IMG/VR virus record: IMGVR_UViG_3300037246_000100
Span: 1 to 20,336 of that record
Reading direction: 5' to 3' (one strand)
From: a virus
DNA: 20,336 bases
The notes under the pieces were generated by a model, which was given only the letters and a program-made list of their open reading frames with translations, did not search any database and was not told the origin of the DNA. A program made the position numbers and the translations under genes. Numbering within the stretch: position 1 is the stretch's first letter; the number at the start of each line of letters is the position of its first letter. Shown piece after piece: positions 5,603 to 13,393 of the stretch.

Positions 5603-7786
5603 ATGGCTGAACCAGTGATTGAGTTAATTGAAAGAGAAGATAATAGCGAACTAGAAGGCGTTAAGCTTCTGGCTAGTTATTTTGATATTGTAGCCACAGA
5701 TACCGGCCAAGGTCAGCGAGTGGTGTTTATACCAAAAGCTAATATTGCCGATATGTTCTCTAATGATACTTTGATGCAAGTCGGTCAAAGTGTTATGGAG
5801 GGTTATAGCGCTGATTTAGATTCCATGGAAGAGTGGAATGATTATGCTGAACGAGGGTTAAAGCTTGTTAAGCAGGAGAAAGAGGCTAAATCCACCCCGT
5901 GGGATGGTGCAAGTAACTTTAAATCTCCTACGCTTATGCAGGCGGCACTTAAATTTAGTGACCGTGCATCTACTGAGTTATTACGCCAAGAAGATATTGC
6001 AAAGACTGCTGTAATCGGTAGAGACCAGAACGGCGAAAAGGCCAAAAGCGCTCAGCGTGTTTCTGAATACTCGAATTATCAACTGAATGTCGAGATGGAA
6101 GAATGGCGCGACGAACACGAAGGATTACTTTACAAGCTCCCTTATGACGGTTGCGCATTTAAGAAAACATTCTTCGATCAACGCTTAGGTCGTCCAGTAT
6201 CAAACACTATTCTTTACCCTGATTTCGTAGTTAACAACGCAACTAAAAGTATTTCTCGGTTACGTAGATTCAGTGAGACAATATCACTAAGTAAAAACGA
6301 GGTATTAGAGCGTCAAGCGCAGGGTTTATGGTTAGATGTTGAGCTGGCATTAGGTGGTCAAGTTGAAGAGGATGGCCAAGAACAAGCTAAGGCTGATAAA
6401 TTCACCACGTTCATTGAGCAACAAGGCTTTTATGATTTAGATGGTGACGGCTACGAAGAGCCATACACTTTCGTCGTTGAAAAGAATTCTATGCAGATAG
6501 TTAGGATTACACCAAGATTTGAACCATCTGACGTATTAATTAAAGACAAATCAAACATGGTAGTAAGTAATCTAGGCAAGCTATTATCACCAGAGGGCTT
6601 AACAGGATCTATTGGTGATCGTGAAGTGGTGAGGATTAAACAAGTTGATACTGTAACCAAGTACGGCTTCTTACGTGATCCCGAAGGTGGTTTTTTAGAT
6701 ATCGGTTATTCTTACATACTCGGCTCATTAACTCATGGCATTAACACGACCACAAACCAATTGGTTGACGCTGGCACATTAGCCAATAGACAAGGCGGTT
6801 GGCTGGCTAAAGGCTTTAGACGTAAAATGGGCGACTCTGCCTTTACGCCTGGCCAATGGAAGCAAACAGGTATTTCTGCACAAGACTTGCATAGCGGTAT
6901 CGTTCCTTTGCCCGTTAAAGAGCCAAGCACCACTTTATTTAGCTTAATGCAGTTCATGATCAACTCATCACAAGAGTTATCAGCAAGTGCAGACTTAACG
7001 CAAGCACTAGGCGCTAACGCACCAGCAACAACTACACTCGCATTAGTTCAAGAACAACAGCAATCAGCCGGTGCAATTATATTGCGCATTTACCGGGCTA
7101 TGACTTCAGAGTTCAAAAAGATATTTGTATTAAATGCTAAATTCTTAGACCCTGAAGAGTATCAAAACATACTCGATGATCAAGAAGCTAACTTTGAAGT
7201 TGATTTTGATTTACGAGCAATGAATATAACACCGGTTGCTAACCCTGAAATATCTAGTAAGATACAGCGTATCCAACAGGCACAAGCTGAATTGAGTCAG
7301 GTTGAAATGGTTCTGGCTGTCGGTGGCGATGCTAGAGTTATCGTCAAAAGCTTTTATGAGTCTATTGGGGCGCAGAATATTGATGAAATATTCCCAGACT
7401 TAGGGCCACAAGAGCAATTACAAAAACTATTGTCAGAGAATCCTGATTTAGCTGATATGATAATGGGCGAACAAGAAAGGATTGACTTGATTGCGGCATC
7501 ACAAGCCGATGCATTAGAGCGAGAAGAGGCGCGCAAAGATGCAGAGACAGCAAGTAAGTTAGACAAAGAAGAAAGCGAAGTTAAGAAAAACAACGCTACA
7601 ACAATTAAAACTCTTGAGGAAGCAGAGACTGAAGAGTTAAACAATTCAATATCTACCTACACAGCGTCGTTAGATTTGGATAACAAAGAGTTGCAAAACG
7701 AGCAAGCTTTGCGACAACTACAACAACCTGAGATACAGGGATTAAATAATGGTAATAACCAAGCAAGAGTTGCAGGAGTGGAATAG
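5603..7786 (+). CDS. Portal protein (podovirus type)
   Basis: Twelve copies form the ring at one capsid vertex through which DNA enters and leaves, and which nucleates head assembly. At 727 residues it is almost the length of the P22 portal. Residues 90-115 hold the signature S-T-P-W-D-G-A-S-N-F-K-x-P, common to this portal class. The middle carries the clip/wing region, with a D-L-D-G-D-G-Y-E-E-P-Y segment and NITPVANPEISSK. The last 120 residues are strongly helical and charged (DAETASKLDKEESEVKKNNA), suiting the barrel that projects into the head. ATG 5603 lies one base past the large-terminase stop, and the 3' end overlaps the next gene by 38 bases. Confidence 0.9.
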   Translation: MAEPVIELIEREDNSELEGVKLLASYFDIVATDTGQGQRVVFIPKANIADMFSNDTLMQVGQSVMEGYSADLDSMEEWNDYAERGLKLVKQEKEAKSTPWDGASNFKSPTLMQAALKFSDRASTELLRQEDIAKTAVIGRDQNGEKAKSAQRVSEYSNYQLNVEMEEWRDEHEGLLYKLPYDGCAFKKTFFDQRLGRPVSNTILYPDFVVNNATKSISRLRRFSETISLSKNEVLERQAQGLWLDVELALGGQVEEDGQEQAKADKFTTFIEQQGFYDLDGDGYEEPYTFVVEKNSMQIVRITPRFEPSDVLIKDKSNMVVSNLGKLLSPEGLTGSIGDREVVRIKQVDTVTKYGFLRDPEGGFLDIGYSYILGSLTHGINTTTNQLVDAGTLANRQGGWLAKGFRRKMGDSAFTPGQWKQTGISAQDLHSGIVPLPVKEPSTTLFSLMQFMINSSQELSASADLTQALGANAPATTTLALVQEQQQSAGAIILRIYRAMTSEFKKIFVLNAKFLDPEEYQNILDDQEANFEVDFDLRAMNITPVANPEISSKIQRIQQAQAELSQVEMVLAVGGDARVIVKSFYESIGAQNIDEIFPDLGPQEQLQKLLSENPDLADMIMGEQERIDLIAASQADALEREEARKDAETASKLDKEESEVKKNNATTIKTLEEAETEELNNSISTYTASLDLDNKELQNEQALRQLQQPEIQGLNNGNNQARVAGVE

Positions 7787-7970
7787 TCACCCGGTAACAA
7801 AAGTTATATTTGCTCAAGTAAAAGATCAGTTGAATGAATTACGCGCAGAGTCGACATTAAGATCGACAGTTGATGAAACTGCAATGGCTACAGCTAAAAA
7901 CGAAGGTATAGCCGAAGGTGCTTTATCTTTATTTGATGCTTATGAGTTGCAAGCGGAGAATGCCGAATGA
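7749..7970 (+). CDS. Small acidic protein between portal and co-chaperonin
   Basis: The 73-residue product starts at ATG 7749, inside the portal gene in another frame, with CAGGG at 7736-7740 (8-base spacing). It is helical and acidic; residues 1-30 (TKQELQEWNSHPVTKVIFAQ) and a later helix (AMATAKNEGIAEGALSLFDA) suggest a coiled-coil-like bundle. Similar small helical proteins commonly follow portal genes and may assist assembly, but the role is unproved. It ends in ATGA overlap with the GroES-like gene. Confidence 0.65.
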   Translation: MVITKQELQEWNSHPVTKVIFAQVKDQLNELRAESTLRSTVDETAMATAKNEGIAEGALSLFDAYELQAENAE

Positions 7971-8491
7971 ATAGGCTAGCAATTAAAGATAATCCGCTGG
8001 GTTTTGATCATAACAAACTATCCACTGCTCTTAGTGATCCTTATAGCGAGATGGAATGTAAGTCTAATCCGTTAGTAAAACCAGAGGATGCTATTAATTT
8101 ATTGGTGGCGGATGTACCCGATTTAATCCCAGTAAGACCATTGGGTCATCACGTATTGGTAGAAGTCGTCCCAGTTAGCTTTAAATCTACAGGCGGCATT
8201 ATACTGCAAACCGAAACCGAAAACGAACGTGAACGTAAGGGCCGTGATTTAGCGAAAATTATCGCGTTTGGCCCCACTGCTTACAAAGGTTTTTCAGGTT
8301 GCGAGTCTCCGAAGGATTGGGGCGTTGAAGTCGGTGATACTGTAGAGTTAACCGGCCGTTATGATGGCAAATTCAGTTCAGTACATGAGTTTGACAAGAA
8401 GTATAAAAGCCTGCGCTACGTGTCAGACAGTGACATTATTGGTGTTCTTAACAAAGAAATAGTTAAACAACTTATTAACGAGGATAAGTAA
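7967..8491 (+). CDS. GroES-like co-chaperonin
   Basis: GroES-type rings cap the GroEL folding chamber; phage versions such as T4 gp31 let host GroEL fold the coat protein. The Cpn10 fold is visible from residue 53: IPVRPLGHHVLVEV (first strand), a mobile loop with the GroEL-contacting GGIIL at 76-80, charged loop residues to about 93, AKIIAFGPTAY, GVEVGDTVEL at 119-128, and the C-terminal YVSDSDIIGVL. At 174 residues it is longer than bacterial GroES (about 97), owing to a 50-residue N-terminal extension and a longer loop with G-C-E-S-P-K-D-W. It lies between portal and scaffold genes and overlaps its neighbour by ATGA, so it is made with the procapsid proteins. Confidence 0.85.
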   Translation: MNRLAIKDNPLGFDHNKLSTALSDPYSEMECKSNPLVKPEDAINLLVADVPDLIPVRPLGHHVLVEVVPVSFKSTGGIILQTETENERERKGRDLAKIIAFGPTAYKGFSGCESPKDWGVEVGDTVELTGRYDGKFSSVHEFDKKYKSLRYVSDSDIIGVLNKEIVKQLINEDK

Positions 8492-8492
8492 A

Positions 8493-9341
8493 ATGAATAT
8501 AGCAGCAAATGAAACCAACGAAGAGATCGTTGATATTGATTTAGAAGCGTTAGCAGCCGCTGAAGATTTACCAGAAAATAAGCAGGAAGAAGAACAGCTT
8601 CCCGAATTAACAGCAACCGAGCAAAAAGCATTTGATCAAGGCTGGCGACCACAAGAAGAATTTAGTGGGCCAGAGGATAACTGGAAAACTGCAAAGGAAT
8701 ATGTACGTGATGGTGAGTTCTTGGCGACAATAAGAGAGCAAAACCAAAAAATTGAACGTATGAATAACGAGTTCAACACCCGCTTAGAAAACTCAAACAA
8801 ATTGCATGATGCTAGGCGAGAGCAAGAGATTAAAAGCCTAAAATTAGAGCAGCGCGAAGCAGTGTCAGAAATGGACACCGACGCTTATGATTCAGCACAA
8901 ACCAAAATTGAACGCCTTGAGTCTGAAACAACAACTACCACTACCACTGAAGCAGCTCCTAACGAAGATCCCGCAATTACATCATGGCGCACTGGTAAAG
9001 ATTGGCTGAATGATGATGACGACGACAGAACAATTTTTGCTGTGGGTGTCTGGAATCAATACATGAACAAAAACCCTAAAGCAACGGCTCAGCAGGCTTT
9101 AGAACATGTTGACGGCAGAATAGGTAAAAGCAAGTTATTCGCTACAAACAAAGAAATCAACCCTCGAAGAAATCAACCCAACGTAACCGAGAACAATCAG
9201 CGACCAGCTAAAAGACAAAGTAAAGAATTGTCTATGGCCGATCTAACTGTGGCAGAAACGAACCAATGGAATCAGTTTGGCTCTACCATGTTCACTGAGA
9301 AAGAATTCCTAAAAACAGTTAAAGATACGAGGGTTAAATAA
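8493..9341 (+). CDS. Scaffold-like protein
   Basis: This 282-residue, highly charged and mostly helical protein has the position and composition of an internal scaffold, which guides coat-protein assembly and then leaves the head. It has an acidic N-terminus (ALAAAEDLPENKQEEEQ). The conserved-looking G-W-R-P-Q-E-E-F-S-G-P-E-D-N-W segment near residues 50-64 is typical of scaffolds in this type of head cluster. A coiled coil of about 70 residues follows (IREQNQKIERMNNEFNTRLE). Then come a Thr-rich linker of seven threonines, a DDDDD run and a basic C-terminus that could contact coat protein. ATG 8493 follows the co-chaperonin stop by one base. Confidence 0.75.
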   Translation: MNIAANETNEEIVDIDLEALAAAEDLPENKQEEEQLPELTATEQKAFDQGWRPQEEFSGPEDNWKTAKEYVRDGEFLATIREQNQKIERMNNEFNTRLENSNKLHDARREQEIKSLKLEQREAVSEMDTDAYDSAQTKIERLESETTTTTTTEAAPNEDPAITSWRTGKDWLNDDDDDRTIFAVGVWNQYMNKNPKATAQQALEHVDGRIGKSKLFATNKEINPRRNQPNVTENNQRPAKRQSKELSMADLTVAETNQWNQFGSTMFTEKEFLKTVKDTRVK

Positions 9342-9739
9342 TGACTAACAAAAACCAAAACAGAACAGATAACGCGCACGCAAATAAAGGCCGTCCCGCA
9401 CGAATCCCAATGACAGCCGGTAATAAATTACATGTACCTGATAGCTTAAAAAAAGAAGGTCATCAGTATTACTGGCAAACAAACCGCCCAGGCTCTATTG
9501 AGCAAATGGAAGCCGCATGGTGGGTGAAAGTCAAGAATGATCGCGGTGATTACGTCACGGTTCCTAGTGGTGCTGATACTCTTTATCTAATGGAGATAGA
9601 GAAAAAGTATTATGATGAAGATATGGAGCGCCAGCAAAAACTTAATATTGACGCTACCGCTAAGCAAGCTCAAGAGCTTGGCGATAATGAATACGTGCCA
9701 ATGGGTAAGGATGCAGTTACAGAAAGAGAGATAATTTAG
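9341..9739 (+). CDS. Conserved capsid-region protein of unknown role
   Basis: This 132-residue protein starts at ATG 9341, overlapping the scaffold stop (TAATG). The N-terminus is basic and disordered, followed by GRPARIPMTAGNKLHVPD, then Y-Y-W and G-S-I-E-Q-M-E-A-A-W-W, then a beta segment and LYLMEIEKKYYDEDM. It ends in NEYVPMGKDAVTEREII. I recall this arrangement from proteins encoded between scaffold and coat genes in other podovirus-like genomes, where the function is not established. An accessory assembly role is inferred from position. It is the last gene before the structured intergenic region. Confidence 0.6.
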   Translation: MTNKNQNRTDNAHANKGRPARIPMTAGNKLHVPDSLKKEGHQYYWQTNRPGSIEQMEAAWWVKVKNDRGDYVTVPSGADTLYLMEIEKKYYDEDMERQQKLNIDATAKQAQELGDNEYVPMGKDAVTEREII

Positions 9740-9764
9740 CATTTTTACTGAATCGTGGTAATAT
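9736..9764 (+). promoter_or_regulatory. Candidate promoter for the cement/coat genes
   Basis: An extended -10 element TGG-TAATAT (9756-9764) follows a 17-base spacer from a partial -35 box TTAGCA (9736-9741, four of six consensus bases). Transcription would start near 9771, giving a leader of about 175 bases before ATG 9948. The match is moderate, but the site lies in the largest noncoding gap of the window, directly ahead of the coat gene, where extra expression is expected. Confidence 0.45.
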
Positions 9765-9774
9765 AGACTAAAAT

Positions 9775-9810
9775 AAGGTTGCTATGTTAAAGAAAACGCA
9801 TACCAACCTT
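9775..9810 (+). promoter_or_regulatory. Hairpin at the start of the capsid leader (or weak terminator)
   Basis: AAGGTTG (9775-9781) pairs with CAACCTT (9804-9810), followed after one C-C mismatch by TATG (9783-9786) with CATA (9799-9802), around a 12-base A-rich loop. Only four Ts end the structure, so it is a weak terminator. It begins a few bases after the predicted start site, a location where a 5' hairpin would protect mRNA. Hand-derived pairing. Confidence 0.45.
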
Positions 9811-9857
9811 TTAAGATTATTGATAAGCGGCCTTTTTTGTAGAAGCAAATTACGCCC

Positions 9858-9918
9858 CAAATCAAAAAACAAGAAAGAAACTCTTGATTGATTTGTAAAA
9901 CTGAAGCTCATTTTGAGC
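9858..9918 (+). promoter_or_regulatory. Two further hairpins in the capsid leader
   Basis: CAAATCA (9858-9864) pairs with TGATTTG (9889-9895), enclosing CAAGA (9870-9874) with TCTTG (9882-9886) and a 7-base loop. A second small hairpin, GCTCA-TTT-TGAGC, lies at 9906-9918. They precede an unstructured AT-rich stretch and the SD AGGAG (9936-9940) with 7-base spacing to ATG 9948, leaving the SD open. Confidence 0.4.
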
Positions 9919-9947
9919 ATATTTACTTTTTAATTAGGAGAATTGTC

Positions 9948-10487
9948 ATGAGTGGTGGATTTCGCCCCGTGCAAGATATTTCTGGACACCCTTACTGTGG
10001 TAAAGTCCAAACCTTCGCTGTCGCAGCAGCGCATTCAACATTGTTAGCTGTTGGTGACTTAGTTCGTATTACTGGTACTGCTCGCGCATCAGATGGTATG
10101 GCAGAAGTTGACGCAGCAGCAACCGCACAAACATTAACAGGCGTTATCGTCGGGGTTGACTTTGATATGTCAAACCTTGAGCGTAAAGGCTTGCCTGCAT
10201 TATCTGCTGGCACTGTTAAAGTTGCTACTGATAGAGATATGATATTAGAAGCTGAGGCAAGCACTACCGTAGCATTGGTAGATGTTGGCGCTAACGCTGA
10301 TATCGTAGCAACCGCAGCAACCGCTTCAGGTGGATTAGTTAACTCGAATATGACAGTTAACACAACCTCACCAGCAGCAGCAACCGCGCAAATCCGAATC
10401 ATGGGATTAAAGGATGGTTTAACCGCTTCAGGTTCAACTATTTATTGTCGCATTAATGAATCAACCAACGATGTAGTGGGAGTATAA
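9948..10487 (+). CDS. Capsid cement/decoration-like protein
   Basis: The frame is open from 9888, but ATG 9948 with AGGAG at 9936-9940 is clearly the start, giving 179 residues. It starts SGGFRPVQDISGHPYCGKVQ, a pattern I associate with small proteins encoded just ahead of coat genes and thought to decorate or stiffen the shell. The rest is beta-rich and high in Ala, Thr and Val (AVGDLVRITG, TLTGVIVGVDFDMSN, GTVKVATDRDMILEAEA), and the end (STIYCRINESTNDVVGV) forms terminal strands. It precedes the coat gene by one base, so the two are co-translated. The exact virion role is inferred. Confidence 0.65.
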   Translation: MSGGFRPVQDISGHPYCGKVQTFAVAAAHSTLLAVGDLVRITGTARASDGMAEVDAAATAQTLTGVIVGVDFDMSNLERKGLPALSAGTVKVATDRDMILEAEASTTVALVDVGANADIVATAATASGGLVNSNMTVNTTSPAAATAQIRIMGLKDGLTASGSTIYCRINESTNDVVGV

Positions 10488-10488
10488 T

Positions 10489-11412
10489 ATGTCTGGTGTA
10501 ATAACAACTGGTAATATCAGCCGCCTACTACAAGAAGGCGTAAAGAACGTATTTGGTCAGGCTTATGAAAAGCATGATACTCAGTGGGATAAATTATTCA
10601 CCACTGAAGACTCACGTAAAGCATTTGAGCAAGATCAACAATTCGAAGGTTTCGGTTTAGCTCCGGTTAAGCAGGAAGGTTCTGGCATTGCATATGATTC
10701 ACAACAAGAAGGTTTTAGCCCTAAGTATCAAAACTTAACTTACGCTAAAGGCTTTATTGTTACGAAAGAAGCAATGGACGACAACCTTTATAATTTATTT
10801 GCCACTCGCGCCCGTGCGCTTGCTTTCTCTATGCAACAAACAAAAGAGAATGTTGGTGCTAACATTTATAACCGTGGGTTTAACTCTGCGTTTACTATGA
10901 TTGGCGGTGATGGTAAGGAATTATTCGCAACTGATCACATTAACGGCCCTTCAGACTCAACCACATTCAGTAATGAATTGGCAACGCCTGCGGCTTTATC
11001 GGAAGCATCTTTAGAGGACATGTTAATTCAGATTAATGAAGCAACTGACCCTCGCGGCTTACGTATTGCTTTACGCGGTCAACGTTTGATTGTTCCGCCT
11101 AAATTAGGTTTCGAAGCTGAGCGTATTCTTAAGTCTGTATTGCAAAACGATACGGCTAACAATGCAATCAACGCGGTTCGTAACATGGGCATGCTGCCTG
11201 AAGGCCATATGGTTAACAACTACTTAACATCTAATACAGCATGGTTTATTAAAACCAATGCTCCAGATGGTGTTAAGCACTTTAACCGTCAAAGTGTTGA
11301 CTTCGATCAAGATATGGACTTCGGCACTAGCAACGCAAGATTTAAAGCTGATGAACGTTACGCGTTCGGCTGGTCTGATCCTCGCGGTGCTTACGGTTCA
11401 GCAGGCGTATAA
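10489..11412 (+). CDS. Major capsid protein (Mu gpT-like HK97-fold type)
   Basis: This 307-residue coat protein has the features of the Mu gpT-like class. It has an N-terminal helical arm (SRLLQEGVKNVFGQAYEK) and the segment WDKLFTTEDSRKAFEQDQ. The E-loop-like region is GFGLAPVKQEGSGIAYDS, and a long spine helix covers about residues 96-130 (MDDNLYNLFATRARALAFSM). A-domain strands include RIALRGQRLIVPPKLGFEAE and GMLPEGHMVNNY. The C-terminus (FGTSNARFKADERYAFGWSD and a Gly-rich end) matches that class. It has no cleavable N-terminal scaffold domain, consistent with the separate scaffold gene upstream. A stable UUCG hairpin lies just after the stop. Confidence 0.88.
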   Translation: MSGVITTGNISRLLQEGVKNVFGQAYEKHDTQWDKLFTTEDSRKAFEQDQQFEGFGLAPVKQEGSGIAYDSQQEGFSPKYQNLTYAKGFIVTKEAMDDNLYNLFATRARALAFSMQQTKENVGANIYNRGFNSAFTMIGGDGKELFATDHINGPSDSTTFSNELATPAALSEASLEDMLIQINEATDPRGLRIALRGQRLIVPPKLGFEAERILKSVLQNDTANNAINAVRNMGMLPEGHMVNNYLTSNTAWFIKTNAPDGVKHFNRQSVDFDQDMDFGTSNARFKADERYAFGWSDPRGAYGSAGV

Positions 11413-11417
11413 ATAAC

Positions 11418-11429
11418 GGGCTTCGGCCC
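11418..11429 (+). terminator. UUCG-tetraloop hairpin after the coat gene (3'-end stabiliser or partial terminator)
   Basis: GGGC-TTCG-GCCC begins five bases after the coat stop. UUCG loops closed by C-G pairs are exceptionally stable in RNA. No T-run follows, so a full terminator is doubtful; protection of the coat mRNA from 3' exonucleases is the likelier role. A perfect -10 box TATAAT lies at 11438-11443, but no -35 box stands at the right distance. Confidence 0.5.
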
Positions 11430-11500
11430 ATTCAACCTATAATTGCGTTCCTGATGGGTAAATCACTGTTTGAATCAGTGGCAGCGCTTTGGAGAATAAA

Positions 11501-11911
11501 ATGTCAGAACTTTCAAAACTACGTTTAAGTGTTTATCCAAACGGCTTGGCGTCCTTCTTAGTAGATAATAACGCAGAAATCAAAACAGCAAATTACACTG
11601 TTGTAATCACTACCGATTCAGGCAAAACAATCACATCAACGCTTGACGGTATTGTTTATACATTGCCATCTATCGCTATTGGTAACACTATCACTTTTGT
11701 TAACATGGCTGAAGATGGTCAGGCTGCTTTAAATATTAGCCCGGCAGCAGCGGACGGCATTACTTATGCTGGCAGCTCTACCGATGACAAAGATATTATT
11801 AACACCAAAGCAACAGCTAAAAAAGGTGATTTTGTTACCTTGTCTAGTTTAAATGGCACTGTTGCGTGGCAGGTTGTTGACGTTCGAGGTGTTTGGGCTA
11901 AAGGGGCTTAA
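11501..11911 (+). CDS. Small beta-structured virion protein
   Basis: ATG 11501 is chosen because GGAG at 11491-11494 gives 6-base spacing; the upstream in-frame TTG overlaps that SD. The 136-residue product shows regular beta strands: YTVVITTDSGKTITSTL, YTLPSIAIGNTITFVNMAED, LNISPAAADGITYAGSSTDD and a terminal VTLSSLNGTVAWQVVDVRG. This order resembles the small beta domains used in phage head fibres and tail proteins. Position after the coat gene favours a head-surface or neck protein. A 5-bp hairpin (11464-11480) lies just ahead of the SD. Confidence 0.6.
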   Translation: MSELSKLRLSVYPNGLASFLVDNNAEIKTANYTVVITTDSGKTITSTLDGIVYTLPSIAIGNTITFVNMAEDGQAALNISPAAADGITYAGSSTDDKDIINTKATAKKGDFVTLSSLNGTVAWQVVDVRGVWAKGA

Positions 11912-11913
11912 TC

Positions 11914-12204
11914 ATGAGATCATCATTAGTATTTACCGCTGAAACAACAAAGCAGTTTGCTGCAAATGTTCGCCGTGGTGACACTTACAATGCCACCATA
12001 CAGAACTTGTCTGGTCAGTCTATAACTATCACAGTTACCAACCAGGACATACAGAGTGCAAGCCCTGTTTTTGATACTCCTGGCGCTGGTGCTTTAGTTA
12101 TAGCTAACGGGGCCATCGGCGTAATGATTCATCCGTATGATGGGTGGTTAGTTACTGCTGGTGGTTCAGCAACTGGTACGGTAGAAATAACAGAGGCAGG
12201 ATAA
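11914..12204 (+). CDS. Small beta-rich virion-associated protein
   Basis: The 96-residue product starts at ATG 11914, two bases past the upstream stop, with an AAGGGG site inside that gene. It consists mainly of short strands (QNLSGQSITITVTNQDI, GALVIANGAIGVMIHPYD, GWLVTAGGSATGTVEITEAG) with no cysteine and no charged core, which fits a single beta-sandwich or fibre-like domain. The family is unknown; a head or neck accessory role is inferred from position. The stop shares a base with the next start. Confidence 0.55.
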   Translation: MRSSLVFTAETTKQFAANVRRGDTYNATIQNLSGQSITITVTNQDIQSASPVFDTPGAGALVIANGAIGVMIHPYDGWLVTAGGSATGTVEITEAG

Positions 12205-12449
12205 TGAAAGGGAAACTTAGACTTGGCGATCACTGGGCTATTAGTGACATATCTGGGTTTAAGTTCCCAGCCTCTGAAATGAAAAAATTGACCGGCGAAC
12301 AAGCTGGTCTTTTATGTCACTTCTCAGAATGGAATCCATCACATCCACAATTAAAAATAAGAGCCAGAAAGGACGAGCAAAACGTTAAAAACGTCAGGCT
12401 TCGCACTGCAGATGAATTTCCAGCACAAATAACACAGGACGATTTATAA
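12204..12449 (+). CDS. Small hypothetical protein before the tail adaptor
   Basis: The frame extends upstream to 12144, but ATG 12204 overlaps the previous stop (TAATG) and has GAGG/AGGA just ahead, giving 81 residues. It is basic, with the segments HWAISDISGFKFPASEM, CHFSEWNPSHPQLKIRARKD and VRLRTADEFPAQITQDD. W-N-P-x-H-P-Q looks like a conserved turn of the kind seen in small neck-region proteins that follow coat genes in podovirus-like genomes. The function is not established. The stop overlaps the next ATG. Confidence 0.6.
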   Translation: MKGKLRLGDHWAISDISGFKFPASEMKKLTGEQAGLLCHFSEWNPSHPQLKIRARKDEQNVKNVRLRTADEFPAQITQDDL

Positions 12450-13393
12450 TGACAACAAGCGGCAGCACATCATTCAACTTAACCGCGATAGAAATCGTCA
12501 ACCGAGCATTCGCAAAAATACACGTAAAAAAAGCCGAAACACCTTTAGAGCCCGATGAGCTTCAAGACGGCATTGACTCGCTAAACATGATGATAAAAGC
12601 GTGGAGCGCTCAAGGTTTGCATTTATGGGCAAAAGATGAGGGTATTACGTTCTTATCTGTCGGTAAATCTAGCTATAACCTTGGTGAAACTGGCGACGAG
12701 TCTTGTCAATTCGATGACTTTATCGGGACTACCACCACATCAGACAAGATAGCCACCGATACTATATTTCCCGTCTCATCTAGCGACGGAATGATTGCCG
12801 GAGACAAGGCAGGCGTCGAGCTTGATGATAACACTAGATTCTGGACAACAATCAAGAGTGTTGATAGCGATACGCAAATTACACTATCCGCTGGTATACC
12901 ATCACCAGCATTAACAGGTAGCACCCTATTTACATTCACCAACTTAATCCAGCGACCTAATAGAATATTGTCATACAGAAGAAAAACGTTTAATGACGAC
13001 AATGAGATACCTGTTTTATCGTGGAGTCGCCAGCAATATTTCAACCAAGTCAATAAATTATCTACAGGTACGGTTGTAAACTGTTACTACTCGCCACAAT
13101 TGGTCGATGGTAGATTGTACGTATGGCAAACAGCAAGTAGCGTTAATGATTTTGTTAGGTTTACTTTTGAAAGACCTTTACAGGATATATTAACAGGCGA
13201 TGATAGCGTGGATTTTCCTAACGAATGGTTAGAGGCTATTATTTACAATCTAGCCTTTAGGCTTGCAGATGATTACACAGTGCCCCCTCAAAAGGTTGTT
13301 CAGGTTGGTCAAAAGGCCGTTCAATTCCTTGATGATTTATTGGGTTGGGATGAAGAAATGGAATCATTAAACTTACAACCGGACTTTGACTAA
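12449..13393 (+). CDS. Head-to-tail adaptor, P22 gp4-like tail accessory factor
   Basis: This protein would bind beneath the portal after packaging and extend the tail channel. The 314 residues have the gp4-type frame: an N-terminal helical part (TAIEIVNRAFAKIHVKKAET, then LQDGIDSLNMMIKAWSAQGL, residues 12-60) and a C-terminal helical part (FPNEWLEAIIYNLAFRLADD, then VVQVGQKAVQFLDDLLGWDE, residues about 248-303). Between them lies a beta region of some 150 residues (FPVSSSDGMIAGDKAGVELD, LFTFTNLIQRPNRIL) not in P22 gp4, which is about half as long. The gp10-like gene follows directly by overlap, the usual gp4-gp10 order. Confidence 0.75.
   Translation: MTTSGSTSFNLTAIEIVNRAFAKIHVKKAETPLEPDELQDGIDSLNMMIKAWSAQGLHLWAKDEGITFLSVGKSSYNLGETGDESCQFDDFIGTTTTSDKIATDTIFPVSSSDGMIAGDKAGVELDDNTRFWTTIKSVDSDTQITLSAGIPSPALTGSTLFTFTNLIQRPNRILSYRRKTFNDDNEIPVLSWSRQQYFNQVNKLSTGTVVNCYYSPQLVDGRLYVWQTASSVNDFVRFTFERPLQDILTGDDSVDFPNEWLEAIIYNLAFRLADDYTVPPQKVVQVGQKAVQFLDDLLGWDEEMESLNLQPDFD

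Noticed and set aside
9740-9947. tRNA gene or small coding gene in the gap before the cement gene
   Set aside because: No acceptor/T-arm pattern or cloverleaf; the extension of the downstream frame to 9888 lacks an SD, whereas ATG 9948 has a clear one.
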